DNA of 64,000 bases, from positions 4,782,010 to 4,846,009 of the forward strand of contig NC_060061.1 in assembly GCF_020283565.1 (NCBI RefSeq). Reading direction: 5' to 3'. The position numbers and the translations under genes were made by a program. The DNA comes from Trifolium pratense. Taxonomy: Eukaryota > Streptophyta > Magnoliopsida > Fabales > Fabaceae. Numbering within the stretch: the stretch's first letter is position 1; the number at the start of each line of letters is the position of its first letter. This document shows positions 10,263-23,500 of the stretch, in pieces. The notes below the pieces were generated by a model, which was given only the letters and a program-made list of their open reading frames with translations, searched no databases and was not told where the DNA came from.

Positions 10263-10471
10263 ATATATTTTTTTTTTGAAAACTCCATTTTATTTTGTAC
10301 ATTTCATTTAATTTTATTTATCTTAACATAATAATTATAATTAATATTTAATTGTAAAATTCTTTGTTTGGGTAATGTAATTGAACCCTAAAATCGACCC
10401 GATTAACCGTAAACCCGATTTGAACCCTAAAATCGACAAAATAACCTAAATTGGGATTTTCAATCAACCAA

Positions 10472-10895
10472 TTTCATCACTTCATGAATGTCAAACAAAA
10501 ATCGGAGATACATCAAACAAAATAATCCGATTTCATCACTTCGTGAATGTCAAACAAAAATATATAAACAATGCATATTGTACTTCAAGAGTATCTATTT
10601 GTGTCATAAAAAACTTGCTAGATATCGGAGATACATCACCACCGCAAACTACAATTGCTATCATTCACTTTCTAGGTCTTTGCACAACTATATCTTCGCA
10701 CAATCATATACCAAATGTCTAATCTTTTTCATCACTTCGTAAATGTCAAACAAAAATATATAAGCAACACATTGTTCTTCAAGGGTATCTATTTATATCG
10801 TCAAATCCTTGCTAGATATCAGAGATACATCACTGCCGCAAACTGCAAATGCCATCTTTCACTTTCTAGATCTTTGCACATGCTACATAAATCAA
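10472..10895. repeat. Tandem repeat, about 196-bp period, two units and a partial one
   Basis: Each unit starts with TTTCATCACTTCRTGAATGT and runs through CTTGCTAGATATC and CACTTTCTAG. Units begin near 10534 and 10730; a truncated, diverged one begins near 10472. The open frames across them (10488-10742 and 10715-11011) follow the repeat and are not considered genes. Confidence 0.8.
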
Positions 10896-12305
10896 ACCAG
10901 ACCTGCCAACACACAAAATGCACATTAGCACCAAACAACATATCAAAATGCATAAACCAAACCAGACCTGCCAAATGCATATCACCATTTAAAAAGCCTT
11001 CAAATAACTAGACTACATGTACCAAACACTATTTGGACTAAGCATTATAAGGCACAAAATAATAGGTAGAATGCCATGCCACACCCATAAGGTGAAAGTA
11101 ACCTAAAGAGAGGGGACCTCATTTTGCAGACATTATTGAATTATTATACATGTAACACAACAAAAATGTCTTCCTCAAAAATTTATAACAAACCCAGTGA
11201 ACCCAACGCACATCCCCAGTGAACCCAACGCAGGATCCGAAACTAGATTGCAAGAAAAGTGTAAAACTCTGCATGCATTATAACAAACCAGAGACAAGTT
11301 TGAATAAATTCTAACTCACATCTCTCGAGGCACGACGTGTGAATCTGACCGCCAACACAGTAGCAAATGCACCCACTGACAACTCGTTGTAAAACAAACA
11401 GCAAGTAAAAAGCCTAACAAATTCTTCAAAGAGCAAGCAAACACTCAGAACTTGAAGACACAAAAGAACCACCAAAACAAATGGTTCCTGGATCTGTTGA
11501 GGAACAAATATAGATAGATACCAAGCAGCAGCAACAACAGACCCAAATCCAGTGAAACCGAAACAGATCCAGTTTGTGCTGATGATATCTCAAAAGCAGA
11601 TAGACTTGGGAACAAAGATTTAACCAAGTATCTTGGTTAGAAAAGGGAAAGAAACTTGTTATAATTTTCAAAAGGATTAGTTAGAAGCAACATTGGAAAT
11701 GAATCAAAAAGTTGTGAATACCTATGGAAGTTATAATTAAGAATTATGATTTCTCTATGTCATTACAAGACCTTGTTGGAATTGATTATTCTAGCCAACC
11801 CATGTTGGATGATTCTAGCAAGATTGGATAAGAAAAACAACACAGCACAAGATTTCTAAATCAAAACTAGACTAACTAAGCAAAATGCATAAAACGATTT
11901 CTAAATCAAAATAGAAACATATAAAAGTTTTTCAGCTAAGAGAACTATAAATAATACTACTACATAAATTATATACCAGGAAACTAACTTAGCTACGTCG
12001 GACTACTTGGCAATGAAACTGGACTGTTAGTATGAAGCCATACTTCAAAATGAGAAGAGCAGTTAGAAGTGTGACAGAATGTTATCAAAATAATCATAGA
12101 CTAGAGCAGTTAGAAAATGAGAAGGGAAATTGTATAATGTGGAATTTAAGTCAAAATCACTGAGTATCTAGTGCACATACATAACCAATTAACCATAGAA
12201 CTTATTGTTTAAAGCATACAGAAACTGATGGTGAGTTGAAAATAACTTATCAACATGATTGGTGCTATACCATAAGGAATAAAATATAGGAGTAGAAGTG
12301 AATAC

Positions 12306-12695
12306 CTTCACATATTCATTCCAAGCATTTTCATCTTCAACGGTAATCATACATATTGTGCCATCCCAATCAAATCCACTTTGACCGAGAATATCGCTAA
12401 CTATCCCATACCACCCTCGCCAAAGTTTGATTCAGTTTTTCACGTTATCTCCAATAAGCTGAACATTAAAACGAGAAGACAACACATCAGCTACCACATT
12501 GTATGCCACTGCTTTCCAAGCTCCGTCACTTTGGCGGCCTAAACTTCTTTGATCTCTAAGTGCCTCAGCTAAAACACGCTCCATTTCCAAATTCTACGAG
12601 AAGTAACTTCTTACATCTTCTTTTTTTTCCGCAGTGTTGCTTTCCTCCTTCTTTCGTTTTCCCTTTGTCTTGTGGCTCAAACTTTGTGAATCCAT
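12306..12695 (-). pseudogene. Myb/SANT-like DNA-binding exon of a PIF/Harbinger transposon, two nonsense codons
   Basis: From ATG at 12695 a 130-codon frame reads MDSQSLSHKTKGKRKKEE, a stop, NLEMERVLAEALRDQRSLG, GAWKAVAYNVVADVLSSRF, GDNVKN, a stop, IKLWRGWYGIVSDILGQSGF, and ends with DENAWNEYVK before a GTATT donor at 12305. The pattern (MERVLAE..RDQR, W-K...N, NVKN-I-W, SGF-WD, W--YVK) is the Myb/SANT-like domain found in ORF1 proteins of plant Harbinger elements and related host genes. The first stop is TAG where the family often has Trp; the second is TGA where Arg (CGA) is expected. Both are single transitions, as expected from deamination of methylated cytosine. Copy B of the leader repeat (12920-13316) lies upstream. 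No second exon or nuclease was recognised at 11000-12300. Confidence 0.75.
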
Positions 12696-12847
12696 TTCTT
12701 GAAATCAAGTAGGCAGTAACCACACATTATGTTCATATTCAGCTCTGTTAAAACATGTTCATATTCAGCTCACATATACTCTGTCAAAGACACTATCCTT
12801 ACAAAACACATACATATCCATATTATATCCTATAGAAATTATGCAAA

Positions 12848-13019
12848 CTGCATCCAAAACAAACAATAAACATATGTCTGAAAGCAAAATGCAAAAATCA
12901 TATGAAAATATGCATGTAGAGAACTTATATACAAATTGATAATTATAATCCCATCCAAAACATACAATAAACATATGCCTGAAAGCAAAATGCAAAAACC
13001 ATATGAAATTATGCATTTA
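12848..13019. repeat. Two-unit tandem repeat inside leader copy B
   Basis: Two segments of about 70 bases (12848-12917 and 12951-13019), each containing ACAATAAACATATG and GAAAGCAAAATGCAAAAA, repeat at a period of about 103 bases. Leader copy A has only the second unit. The duplication is therefore specific to copy B or was lost from A. Confidence 0.75.
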
Positions 13020-13316
13020 CAACACTAAAAATACAAATTGATCATTATAACTGCTTAAAATCACAAATCGATGAAATCACAAAATGCAAAATCAACCCAG
13101 AGAAATTGACAACGCACAAAAATGAGATAAATCGGAAAAGGGAGAGTAGAATTTACCAGAGATAGATCAAGTTTGGAGAGAGTAAAATCGAGTCAGAAAA
13201 CAATCTTCAGAGAGAGGGAGAGAGATATCGATTCGGAGTTAGAGAGATTCATGGAGATAAAGCGATGGAGTTGGAGTTGTTGAGAGAGAGCGATGAAGAT
13301 TTTCGTGAGAGAGAGA
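12920..13316. repeat. Long direct repeat, copy B (partner 6936-7330)
   Basis: It matches copy A over its whole length and lies upstream (minus strand) of the Myb/SANT-like pseudogene, as expected for that gene's promoter and leader. Right of 13316 the sequence is element-end DNA up to the inverted terminus at 13519-13532. Confidence 0.85.
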
Positions 13317-13532
13317 ACGCGTGTGAAGAATGACGAGGAATTTGCAAAATTTTCTTATTTTGGGTGGAATTGTAAATTCTCTTGAATTGGTCTCTTAAAA
13401 TTACCCCTTAAAATTCTGTCAATTTAAAAATTCTCTCCTTTTTTTATCCAAACGGTGGATTTTGACCCAAATCAATTTAATTACTCTGGAAAATTATTTT
13501 CCCTCCCTAAATTGATTTATCCAAACGCACTG

Positions 13533-14521
13533 TTATTGTTTTGAGTCATGCAGTTTAAGAAGAATTTAAATTTTGTACTTTATTATTTTGAGTCATCAAA
13601 TATTGTAATAACTTATAACTACGATCTTACTTTTAATTTTCAAACGATATTCTAATCAACAATCGATTGATTTAAGTAGTAAGAAATTTATACCCCTTAA
13701 GCAAGTGATAAAGTGTTCAATATTTGACTTATGTGTATGGAGAAAATTCAAATCGAAGAGAAAAATTTGTCTCTTTTTTTTAGACAAATTTTTTTTAATA
13801 AAAAAAATTAAGATAAACACTTTTCCACACAAGGCAGTGAATTTCTCTCTTTATCCTTCTTAACTCTCCAACAAATCCTAAAGGTATAACTTGATTGAAA
13901 AGGTGATTTTATTTTGGATAAATACTCCTAGGGTTTTAAATGAATGATTTTCTTCATTCACTTCAAAGAAGAAATGCAAGTTAAATTTATGCATATATAA
14001 GTTTTAAATATCCATTCAAAAAAAGAATATTTTTTTTTTTAAAGAGTATCCTCAAAAAACCGTGAACTTTTTATAAAAAAATGGTTTCCTATGCAAAACT
14101 ACTACTTTTAGTTTCTTTAACTAGTGCCCTCGGGGCACTTGTTAGTCGGTTAGGGTAACCCTTTAAATAAATAGGGGCACTTGTTAGTCTGTTAGGGTAA
14201 CCCTTTAAATAAATAGGTGCACAAGACAATAGAAAGACCAATAAATTTTAGCAGTATATGCATTGAGATATCCGGCCACCATTATTACAGAAGGGACATA
14301 AACCCTGAAAATTCTTGTATATATCAAAAAGTAAAACTATAGTAATGGGGTAATCATCAATCAAAAATCATGTAATCAACCCATTTCACACATCACATAC
14401 AATTTTATGAACCTTTCCTATCATTGTACAATTTGTACATCCCAATGTAGGGCTCCTACCTATAGTTAAGCTCTACCCACTTTACAGGGAAAGGAAAATG
14501 CAGAGTCAGGTGACAAAACTA
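13533..14521. other. Intergenic DNA and 3' UTR of the glycine-rich gene
   Basis: It starts with the right copy of the 31-bp repeat (13550-13580). The rest is AT-rich without exons. Two exact-looking 42-base tandem units occupy 14132-14215. About 14250-14521 is probably the 3' UTR of the gene ending at 14522. Confidence 0.5.
14132..14215. repeat. 42-bp tandem duplication
   Basis: Units 14132-14173 and 14174-14215 differ at one base; each contains GGGGCACTTGTTAGT and TTAGGGTAACCC. Just left of it TGCCCTCGGGGCA forms a palindrome like the core of the 1485-1523 repeat, so this may be a decayed terminus of a related MITE. Confidence 0.85.
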
Positions 14522-17500
14522 TCAAGAATTCCAGAAAACATCGGGGTCACTGCTATACAATGAAGGATCTTGTATTTCCTGGTTAGCCACATGAAAATCA
14601 ATAAGACGCGCTTGAATTAGTTTGCAGACGAATAGACCAGTAGGTAGCATCCACCATTCACTTTCATCCCTGTATTAGCCGAAACATGTCACAAAGGTTT
14701 AGAGACGGCTATTAAACAGTCGCAGCAAATAGATATCGATTTTCAGTATTTGATACTTACATACTAAAACTCCAGGACTGAATGTTGGAACGCTTGTCAT
14801 GTGAATAAACTGTGTAATGAATAAATCCACAAATGAAGGCAACTACCTGTTGCAAGAAACCAATTTCCCTGTTAATGTTACAACAAATGCTTGGACTTGA
14901 AGCTTATTTGACATCACTTGAGAGATAAAATTGAAATATTAATGAAAACATTGACTAGTTAGAAGCGAGTTCAGAACAACTTACAACATTGACTAGGGAG
15001 GTCAGATTCCACAAAGCATATAGACGAGCAAGGCCGGCTGATCTCCTAGGTCCTTGGCTAAACAAAGCACTGATTCCAGATGGAAATGGAAATAAAACAC
15101 CAAGAGGGAGGATAAATAAAACTAAGAAGAAATTCACCAGCGACAGCGAGTACATCTGAAGTAAGGTAAGCAACACTAAGATAAAATCACCCAGGAGTAA
15201 TATAGAAATAACCAGGCCGACTAGATCCTGCAATGATACGACAGAGCATTGGAAAAAATTATCAATGAGACACCAAATTTTGTAAAGACTCGTACGTAGT
15301 GAAGTTAACAAGGGAAACATTGCCATACCTGATGTCCAATAGGTTTTGTATTATACATAATTAAAGCAAGCGGAAAATATATAGTTTTCTTCTCTTTAAG
15401 TATTCTTAGGATCTTGCCATTCAATGTTCCACCAGACATCCTTCTAGGCATCACCAGGTGTTCACTGTTTGTCAAGCGATGCATTGGATTTCCGTGACTT
15501 CTAAGCAAACTGCACACAGCAATGTAATACGAAGTTATTAATTTTAAATCTGGAAAAAAAATTAACAAAATAGATTGTTATTAATAGAATATATCAGAAT
15601 ATCATATAGTAGTACCAATATCTTGATATTATGAGTATCTTGTAAGATTAGTTTCTTATCTTAGATTATCTCTTAAAATTATTTTTCACATCTCTTAGTT
15701 ATCACGATTTGTTTACCAATTTCCTTATTTATTTAGCACTTAAGTCATGTATTAACATAATTTTAAATAATGGTTAGTGAGTGCTTAGTCTTTATATCTG
15801 TTATTATCAACCATAAACTTCAACACAAATGAGAAGTTAGCATTACCCAGACTGTTTTTCGGTTACTCTTGAATCGTCATAACTTTCTCCTGAGGATGAC
15901 ACGTTTTCATTCGCAGTAGCTTGTACCACAAGTCCAAATTGGCAATATCCAGAAGCTGTGGGCTGACACCATGCAAGATCAACACGCACCCCATATGTAG
16001 CCAATTTAGGATTTGCAAATACATCAAGCCAGCTAATAATAGGTGCGAAAGTTGCTTTTAGATGTCCACGGTGAACTAAGCGTAATTGAGCATTAAGACC
16101 AGCCACTAATCGATACCATATAGTTGATGGAACGGACTAAGAAGAAGACAAAAATAATCAATGAGCAAAATAAACAACCAGGAGTATTTGTCAACATTTA
16201 ACATAAAAACTAAATTTTGAGTAGAAGCAAACCTGACTCATGAGGCTGGTTAGAATGTTATCACTGTGAATAGAGAAAGGACTTGTGTAACTTCCATCTC
16301 CCCCAAAAATTATAGACATGGGAAATCTTTGATGAAGGCGAGGAGCCAGATCAGGTCTTTTCTCATCTCCACCAAGATAGAAGTCCATATATGCCAGCAT
16401 CAGATCAGATGATGCAGATACCTGTGACATGATAGATAAAGAAACTAACTATACTAAACAAGCTATAATCATTTAATGTGGCAGAGAGAGAGAATGAAGG
16501 GAAAAGAAAAAGAAAGAAAAAGGTTCAACGTTAAACCAGCCATTTAAAAAAGTCTATATGAGAAACCAGGCGTCCGATGCCCCAATTAACGTCAACAGGA
16601 TATTTAGTAAGTTAAGATCCTCAATTAGGGTGAGGGAACAAATCCATAAAATTTAGTCTGAAGTACCTTCAAGCCTTCATAAAGGGCTCTTGAACGGCAA
16701 GAGCGTAAGCAAGCATGATCGTACTCTGATCGAACAAATTCACGAAGTTTCTGCAACTTCTGTCTCCGACACCTTTGCAGCCATGACCAAGCAAGGGGAT
16801 ATGCAGCGACACAAAGGATACTATATATAGACCCTTCCCACCATTCATAAGTAGCTAAACTATTAATCTCATCCACAAACCTATTGAAGGCATCTTCATA
16901 TCTGCAACATGAAGTGATATATGTAATAGTTAAAAGATCAATTTTGCATTGCATGAACTAAAACATCTAGCACAATACACATCCACTATATGGTATGAAT
17001 ACATACACAATATCTTTTACTTGCTCTGGAGGACAATGAGGGAGGTGCCAAGGTTCACTGAATGTATTTGGCCCCTGGAAATATAACCTATGCACATGAC
17101 CTGTAGATTCCTCGCTTCTACTTGTTTCAATAATCTGAAAGACCACAGGAATACAAAGTTAAAACCAACTGTAATGTTGAACCGAGTCCCTATCACGGCG
17201 AGTATCAATGAAATTCACATGGAAGAAGTTGGTTATGGACCTCATTCAGTGATTCCAGAAAGGGGAAAGAGTGATTCAGTCGAGTGTCATTTCGAGCAGG
17301 AGTTGCTAGGGCTGGTAAATCATCCACAGCTACATATTTCATTCGTGCAACACTGAGAACTAGAGCAAGCACAACAAGGAGGCCCAAGAGAATAAGACCA
17401 AAAAACCATGGCCCACCAAAAGTGTATACCAACTCTTCAAAAGCTGTATAACAGTTTGGCATGTGATATCTGTCAGATGTGCACTTGTATGGACAAGGAG

Positions 17501-20500
17501 TCTCTGCCACACCACCTTTCGAAAAGGAAATAGGATATCTAATCAGTTACAAATTATGCAATAAATTTTATCATGCTAAAATTAAGATTAACAATGAGAC
17601 TGCTCAGCCTCATGAAACCTTCTAAATACACGGGTACACGAAAATAAATGTCTTAATACTTCCTTTCAGGTGTGATGGAAGCAAACTTCATTGTTAAAAT
17701 TACCTCGAACGGGAATATATATAGCACGATGCGGAAGCTCATGAGGCGGGCAATTATGACAAAGGGCTCGATCAGACCCACTGACATTTTTGTATGTACC
17801 AACAGGGCATTCCTGTACCATGCAGTTAAAATGCCAAGTCAGTCTAAGTAACTAAGAACTTTATCTTCAAAATTTCATCTCAATTATAAATACAAGTAAT
17901 CTCATTATCTCACATCATTGGTAAAAAAAAAAAATGACCGACAGCAAAAGGTCACAAAGAACTGAAGTTTGTAATGTCCATTCACCTAATTTTCTAAACC
18001 CAATTCCAGCTATACAAATAATTACTGAGAATGGTAAAGGATTATGGTTCATCTACCTCACAGAAGATACCATAAAGCCCTTTAGGACACGCTTTTCCAC
18101 TGATAGATCCATTTTTTCCAGGAAGACCCTGACCTCCACCATAACCGCCTCTGAAATAAGAAATAAAATATCAACCAAATTGGTCTATATAGATAAAATT
18201 TATGCACTTGTGCATGCATGTAGAATCAAACGCATACATTAGCTAAAAGTAACCCAAAAAAGAGTTGAACAGTATGGTCAGAACCTTCTGAATAAGATGT
18301 GTAAGTTATAAACCGTCAAGTTCTTGTAAAAAAGTACTCACGTTGGATTTTATTTTTTAATAAAAGTGATCGGCTAGATGACCCAAAAATAAAACCAAAG
18401 CATAACTTTAGTTTACAAAACTAAAATCACAGACCATGAAATTAAATTTAAGCAAAAGTGCACACAAGTATATAATTATATGATTACAAAGTTCCAACCA
18501 ACCCCTCCCCCTCTGACCCATAAAAAACCTTAAAATAACATATTCAAGTAGACATCAATTTATATAGAAAGAGTAACATTAATTGGGTCAATCGAACAAT
18601 TCTTCACCTACAGATGCATAAAACAAAAGCAGTAGACTAAAGCATATATTTTTGTATACCAACCCTGTAATAATGCTTCCCTTAACACTTGCTAAAGTGA
18701 TGTATTCATCTCCGACTGGAATATTAGACCAATGAAAGTGAACCCTTCCACCACCTCCACCTCCGCCGCCACTCGGACTCCCTTGTCCTCCAACTGTTGA
18801 TATCACGGAAGACTCACCAAGCGCCAATGTCTGAACAAACACAAGAACAGTTCCACCAGAGCCTCCACCAGGGCCAATGCTTGACGTCCTACCATCCTGC
18901 CTTCTTATGCCTTCTCCAAAGGATTCTCCATCAGAACTCAGCGAACCATTCAAAGTCAAACTTGACAATGAATGCTCCAATGAACCCATCACTGTCAAGG
19001 TCAAGATAATAATTATATAAAATCACTTTTTTGCCTAAACAATACTTTGTTCTGCTACAACCAAATTTTAATTCATATCTTACCAATAATGCCGCCACCT
19101 GCAGTTGCACCGGCTATGCTATAATTTCCACTGCCACTACCTAGTTCACATGGTAAATCAGCATTCCCATAAGAGGTACCACCATCAATGAAATTGCCAT
19201 CGTAATATCCATCTCCACCATATCCTCCATGCCCACCTCCACCACCAATACCATTTTCAAAATACCTTCCTTTACCCAACCCTCCAGTACAACCTGCAAG
19301 CAGTCCAAATAACAATTTAATATAGCATCATTAAAGCGTTGAAATTGAACAAAACCCCTCAAGTGATGCACAAAGTTCAGTATGGAGGTTGTATTTAGAG
19401 GACAATGACAATATACCCAGCCCAGATGCACTGATCGCTCCAGAATATCCAACTTCTACACTTCTAACCCAGTGAAAGTGCACAACGGAGCCAGTTATGG
19501 TGCCTTCAACACTAACATCTTCAACCCGACATATCTGCAGCAGCAACTCATGACAATTACTATCCTTAATAGAAAGAGATCTGACCGGTACAAAAATTAA
19601 ATATACAAGTGGGGCTAATGAAAAACCTGAAGAGTGAAAGCCAGTGAAGAATTCACATTACAATCTTCAGGAGGATGAAGCAATTCAACAGGGCAATTTT
19701 CATGTTCACAGTAGAGTTGTGGCATTGTCCTACGATTTTACACAAAGAATGAAAACAAGGTATTAGACCCCCTAAAAAAAACTGCACGCTAGAGCTTTCT
19801 GTTTAAGCTCTACAAAACTTACATATTATCATCCACAGCAGTCTCCAAAGGACCTCTTAAAACAGATCCAGGTCCAACCTTTACATTTCAAAGATTACAA
19901 TTATTTAGTTAGTACAAAAATAATAAAATATAGTTAGAAAGCTTAAAGGTCGAGAAATCAATTTTAAAATCCCAAGCTGCATAAATATACAAGAAACAAG
20001 ACAATATATAAGTTAATTATGCTGATTCTTTATGTGAGCATGTTTGGCAACCCTACTTCCATATATTTATAAATTAATTCTAACAGATTGTTTTAAAAAC
20101 ATAAACATTCTATTATAAAAGAGAAATATGATTTTGTACAGTAACGTCAGTGGTAAAGCACAAAATATACACCATGCACTACAGAAAAAAGGGTCACAAG
20201 CTAAATCCTCTAAGCCCAACACTTTACAAAACGCCCCTCAACTCCTAATAAGGCTAGTCATAGAGGGAACATAAACCCAAAATGGTTTCCCCCTCGAAAC
20301 ATAAACACTCTGGTAATGGTATAACCTAAGATCTTCTAATCCTGAAAGTCAAGACCATGAATATTTATTTGACATCTGCCATAAAGAGTGGCAAGTGTGA
20401 CATGAATATCTAAGATTATCGAAATGATAACGATAACATTCCTATGAAACCAAAAGTCACCCTTAGCCAAATTACAACTAACATGTCCACCATTAAAGAA

Positions 20501-23500
20501 GATATAGATGCAAAGTTTCAAAACCCGCTGTGGCAAAGCTTGCCTGATATTTTTGAAGGGGCCATATTTTTTAATGTGTATTAGTTAACAGTTAATGTAC
20601 AGAATAAATTCGCATCTTCACGTCATAAAAAAAAAAAAACTTCGCATCTTGGCGTAGTGTTATAATCGCTTCCTTTTACCTCACGTGCGCGGTTCGAACC
20701 TTCTTGCATTTTTTCAATAATAAACAAATTGGAAACAAAAAATGGCAACTATCTGGATCGATCGCTAAACCATCTACTCACAAAACAGACTCTTGCCACT
20801 GCGCCACTAGATACAATTGACATTTGTGGGGAAAACATGTAATATATAGATTAAAAATAAAAATAAAAAATAAAAATTGGGCGTGTCGTGGCACCTCCCT
20901 GTCCTAAAGAAGATTTGCCACTGATCACGGCAAATTTGTTATATCACTAAACCCTAACTATTGCTTAAAATTTTCTATAGCTCACATTTGACCTATATTC
21001 GTAATGCCAATTTTGAATATGAATTAAAAATATCTCATCTCAAATCTTCAACCTACCTAGTTTGACACTACCTAACATTATCAAGCCTTTAACATTGTTT
21101 AGAAGCACATAGGTCCTCAGCTGCCAACCTAAATTCATGATACCAAATATCCCAACAAATGGAACTTTTAATATTATCAAAGCTTTTCTACAAGAACTTT
21201 CATCAAAGTGACCCTTGTGACAGTCTCGTGTATCATATCAGGTGTGCATAAATATTACGTTAACATGGAGAAAGTGAACAGTCTTCAATAGTCAATTATA
21301 TATTATAAAGAAATGGCGACATGAGAATTTCAGTCTTTGACTTACGCTGATGCTATAAAATAGTGACAAAATCAGATGTTGTGCTTCGATCAAATTTCCA
21401 GGTCCAGACAAGTTCAAATAACCTTGTCCGTGTACTCCCAAATTTGCATTAGAATGAATAATAGATGAATCCTGGTCACCACCACATATGGTTAAATGTG
21501 CTATAGTGTAAGTAATAAAATTTAAGGTTCTGCTTTAAATAAGAAGAATTAACGGATAGGATAACTACCTTGAGAACTACTAAGTTACTAGCTTCGAGTA
21601 AGGATGTTGCAACAATTGAATCATTATTAGCATCTATAAGTATCTTGGAATTCAACATCAGGTGAATCTTGACAGTCATACGAAGAGCTCCAAATATCTA
21701 CTTAAAAAAAAGGAACGGTAAAAGAACATGTAAGGGAATTTTTTTTTTCTTCTTAAAATAACCAAGCCATATAAATATTAAACCATGAAATAATGTTAAT
21801 GTCTCTCTCTCGATTAGGTGATATGAGAAATTTAGATTGTTTCGGCTTATAGGAGATGATTTCTTCTGACAGAAAATGGAAAGAAAAAATAAAGTAAAAG
21901 CAACATAATCCAAGTAAATAAGTACTATTATTCCATGAAATATATTGCCGTGTAGTTCTGCTTACTTTGATCACAGAGTCACTCATCAGAAGCTCTTCGG
22001 CCATCAACTCAAACTCTGATGAACTGAAATGAGCAAGCCCAAAGCTTAAAGCAGATCCATAGGTCAATCGAATTAGTCCGCCGACCTGCGAGTTAATTAA
22101 AAATAAATTTCTGCAATACTTCAAACTCAATTATTATGATTCGAAAGAAGACATTAAAAGCCATAATTTATAACGCTCCAAACGAAGTAACCTAAACTTC
22201 CTCTAAAAGTTCTAATAGTAAAAAAAAATCTAAGTTGATTCCTCTATATTATTGTCAATCAATTAATGATAATTATTTCAAGATATATTTCCTGACAGAA
22301 AAATAATAATAATCAACTAATAAAAAGGCGGATATGTAGTCCTCCAAATACAGTAGCTTAAAATTCCAATAATTAATTTCTCAATGACACAGGGGAGCCA
22401 TGGTTCCCCCAATTATTTTCTTGATGTATTTAAATATAGAATGAAAGATAGGTTATATATAATACATAATACAAAATGTTTAGGTTAGCTCGGTGGCTAA
22501 GCTGGCCTTATATATCTACCTTCACCTAGGTTCGATCCCCCTTCCGTAAAGTTTCTTTTTCGCATATCTCTATTGTTTTTTGGACTAAAATTATTGCTCA
22601 AAAAACTACAGGGTTCAAAAAATTTATCCAAGCTCCGGCACTGCCAGTAATATCTAATTGTTCGCAGCTGAATGCTATAAAAAAGAGTTGACTTTTGCCT
22701 TGCACGGGTTACACTTATATATTACACTTCTCACTTTTCTCTTCTCTTCAAAAACTTCTTTTTACAACAGCTAATACATTATTCCATTTCAACAAGTGCA
22801 ATAAGCTCAATTTTTCAATCACCTGAACACGGCTCCAATATAAAGGAAATAATGCCTTGGCCTGATTCTGGACATAAATATTTGTCCAAAGAGGCACCTT
22901 AGGAAACTCTAACAGAAGTGTATCAGTTTGTGTAGACAGGTTATGATTGCAAATGGTAAGACTACGAGGTACAGCGTCATAATATGTCCCTGCAGCACCT
23001 GCGTTGCCAGCACATCCCAAACTCACTCCTCCTGCAAGCAACAGAACAAGCTGTTTTATAGCATGTATGTACTTATTTTCTATAATAATTAGTCAGCTTT
23101 TAGATGAAATATTTTTCTTTTAAATTAAATTGGAAGTGAAATAGAAGACAAAAACATTGAATAATTTAAACAATAATAATGACAGTATCGCACCATGAAT
23201 GAAGAAATCCGTATTGTCATGCCTACTGAAGACGTCGATAGAAATTCTTCCTCCTCCACCGCCAGCAAACCCACCACCTCCAGCAGCACTAATTGTGCCA
23301 GTTCCGGTCCTGCACTTAGCACAGGACATGATTAGTTGTGTCGCGGCCTAATTTATTAGCTCAAGCAATCTGAATTACAAAGAAATAGAGAATAACGGAA
23401 GTTCAACAGTACGTAGTCTATTTGCACATTGGATACTACTTGATTTTAATATTTTATGCAAATACAACCACTTCAGGGGCGGATCTTAGTTAAGAACGGC

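Larger units (their letters stand above)
6622..13532. mobile_element. Composite, decayed PIF/Harbinger-like element carrying captured host DNA
   Basis: The left edge GAGTGTGTTTGGAT (6622-6635) and right edge ATCCAAACGCACTG (13519-13532) are inverted copies with two mismatches, each followed inward by low-complexity A/T DNA typical of Tourist/Harbinger ends. The neighbouring triplets are TAA (left) and TTA (right), the superfamily's target type but not an exact duplication, so two related elements may have merged. Inside are a Myb/SANT-like ORF of Harbinger type (12306-12695), a long direct repeat (6936-7330 and 12920-13316), a second copy of the left end at about 10116-10260, a captured piece of the glycine-rich gene with LINE DNA (7398-9050), a RING-H2 ORF (9238-9852) and a 196-bp tandem repeat (10534-10895). 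No DDE transposase ORF was recognised. The outer boundaries are an inference. Confidence 0.55.
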
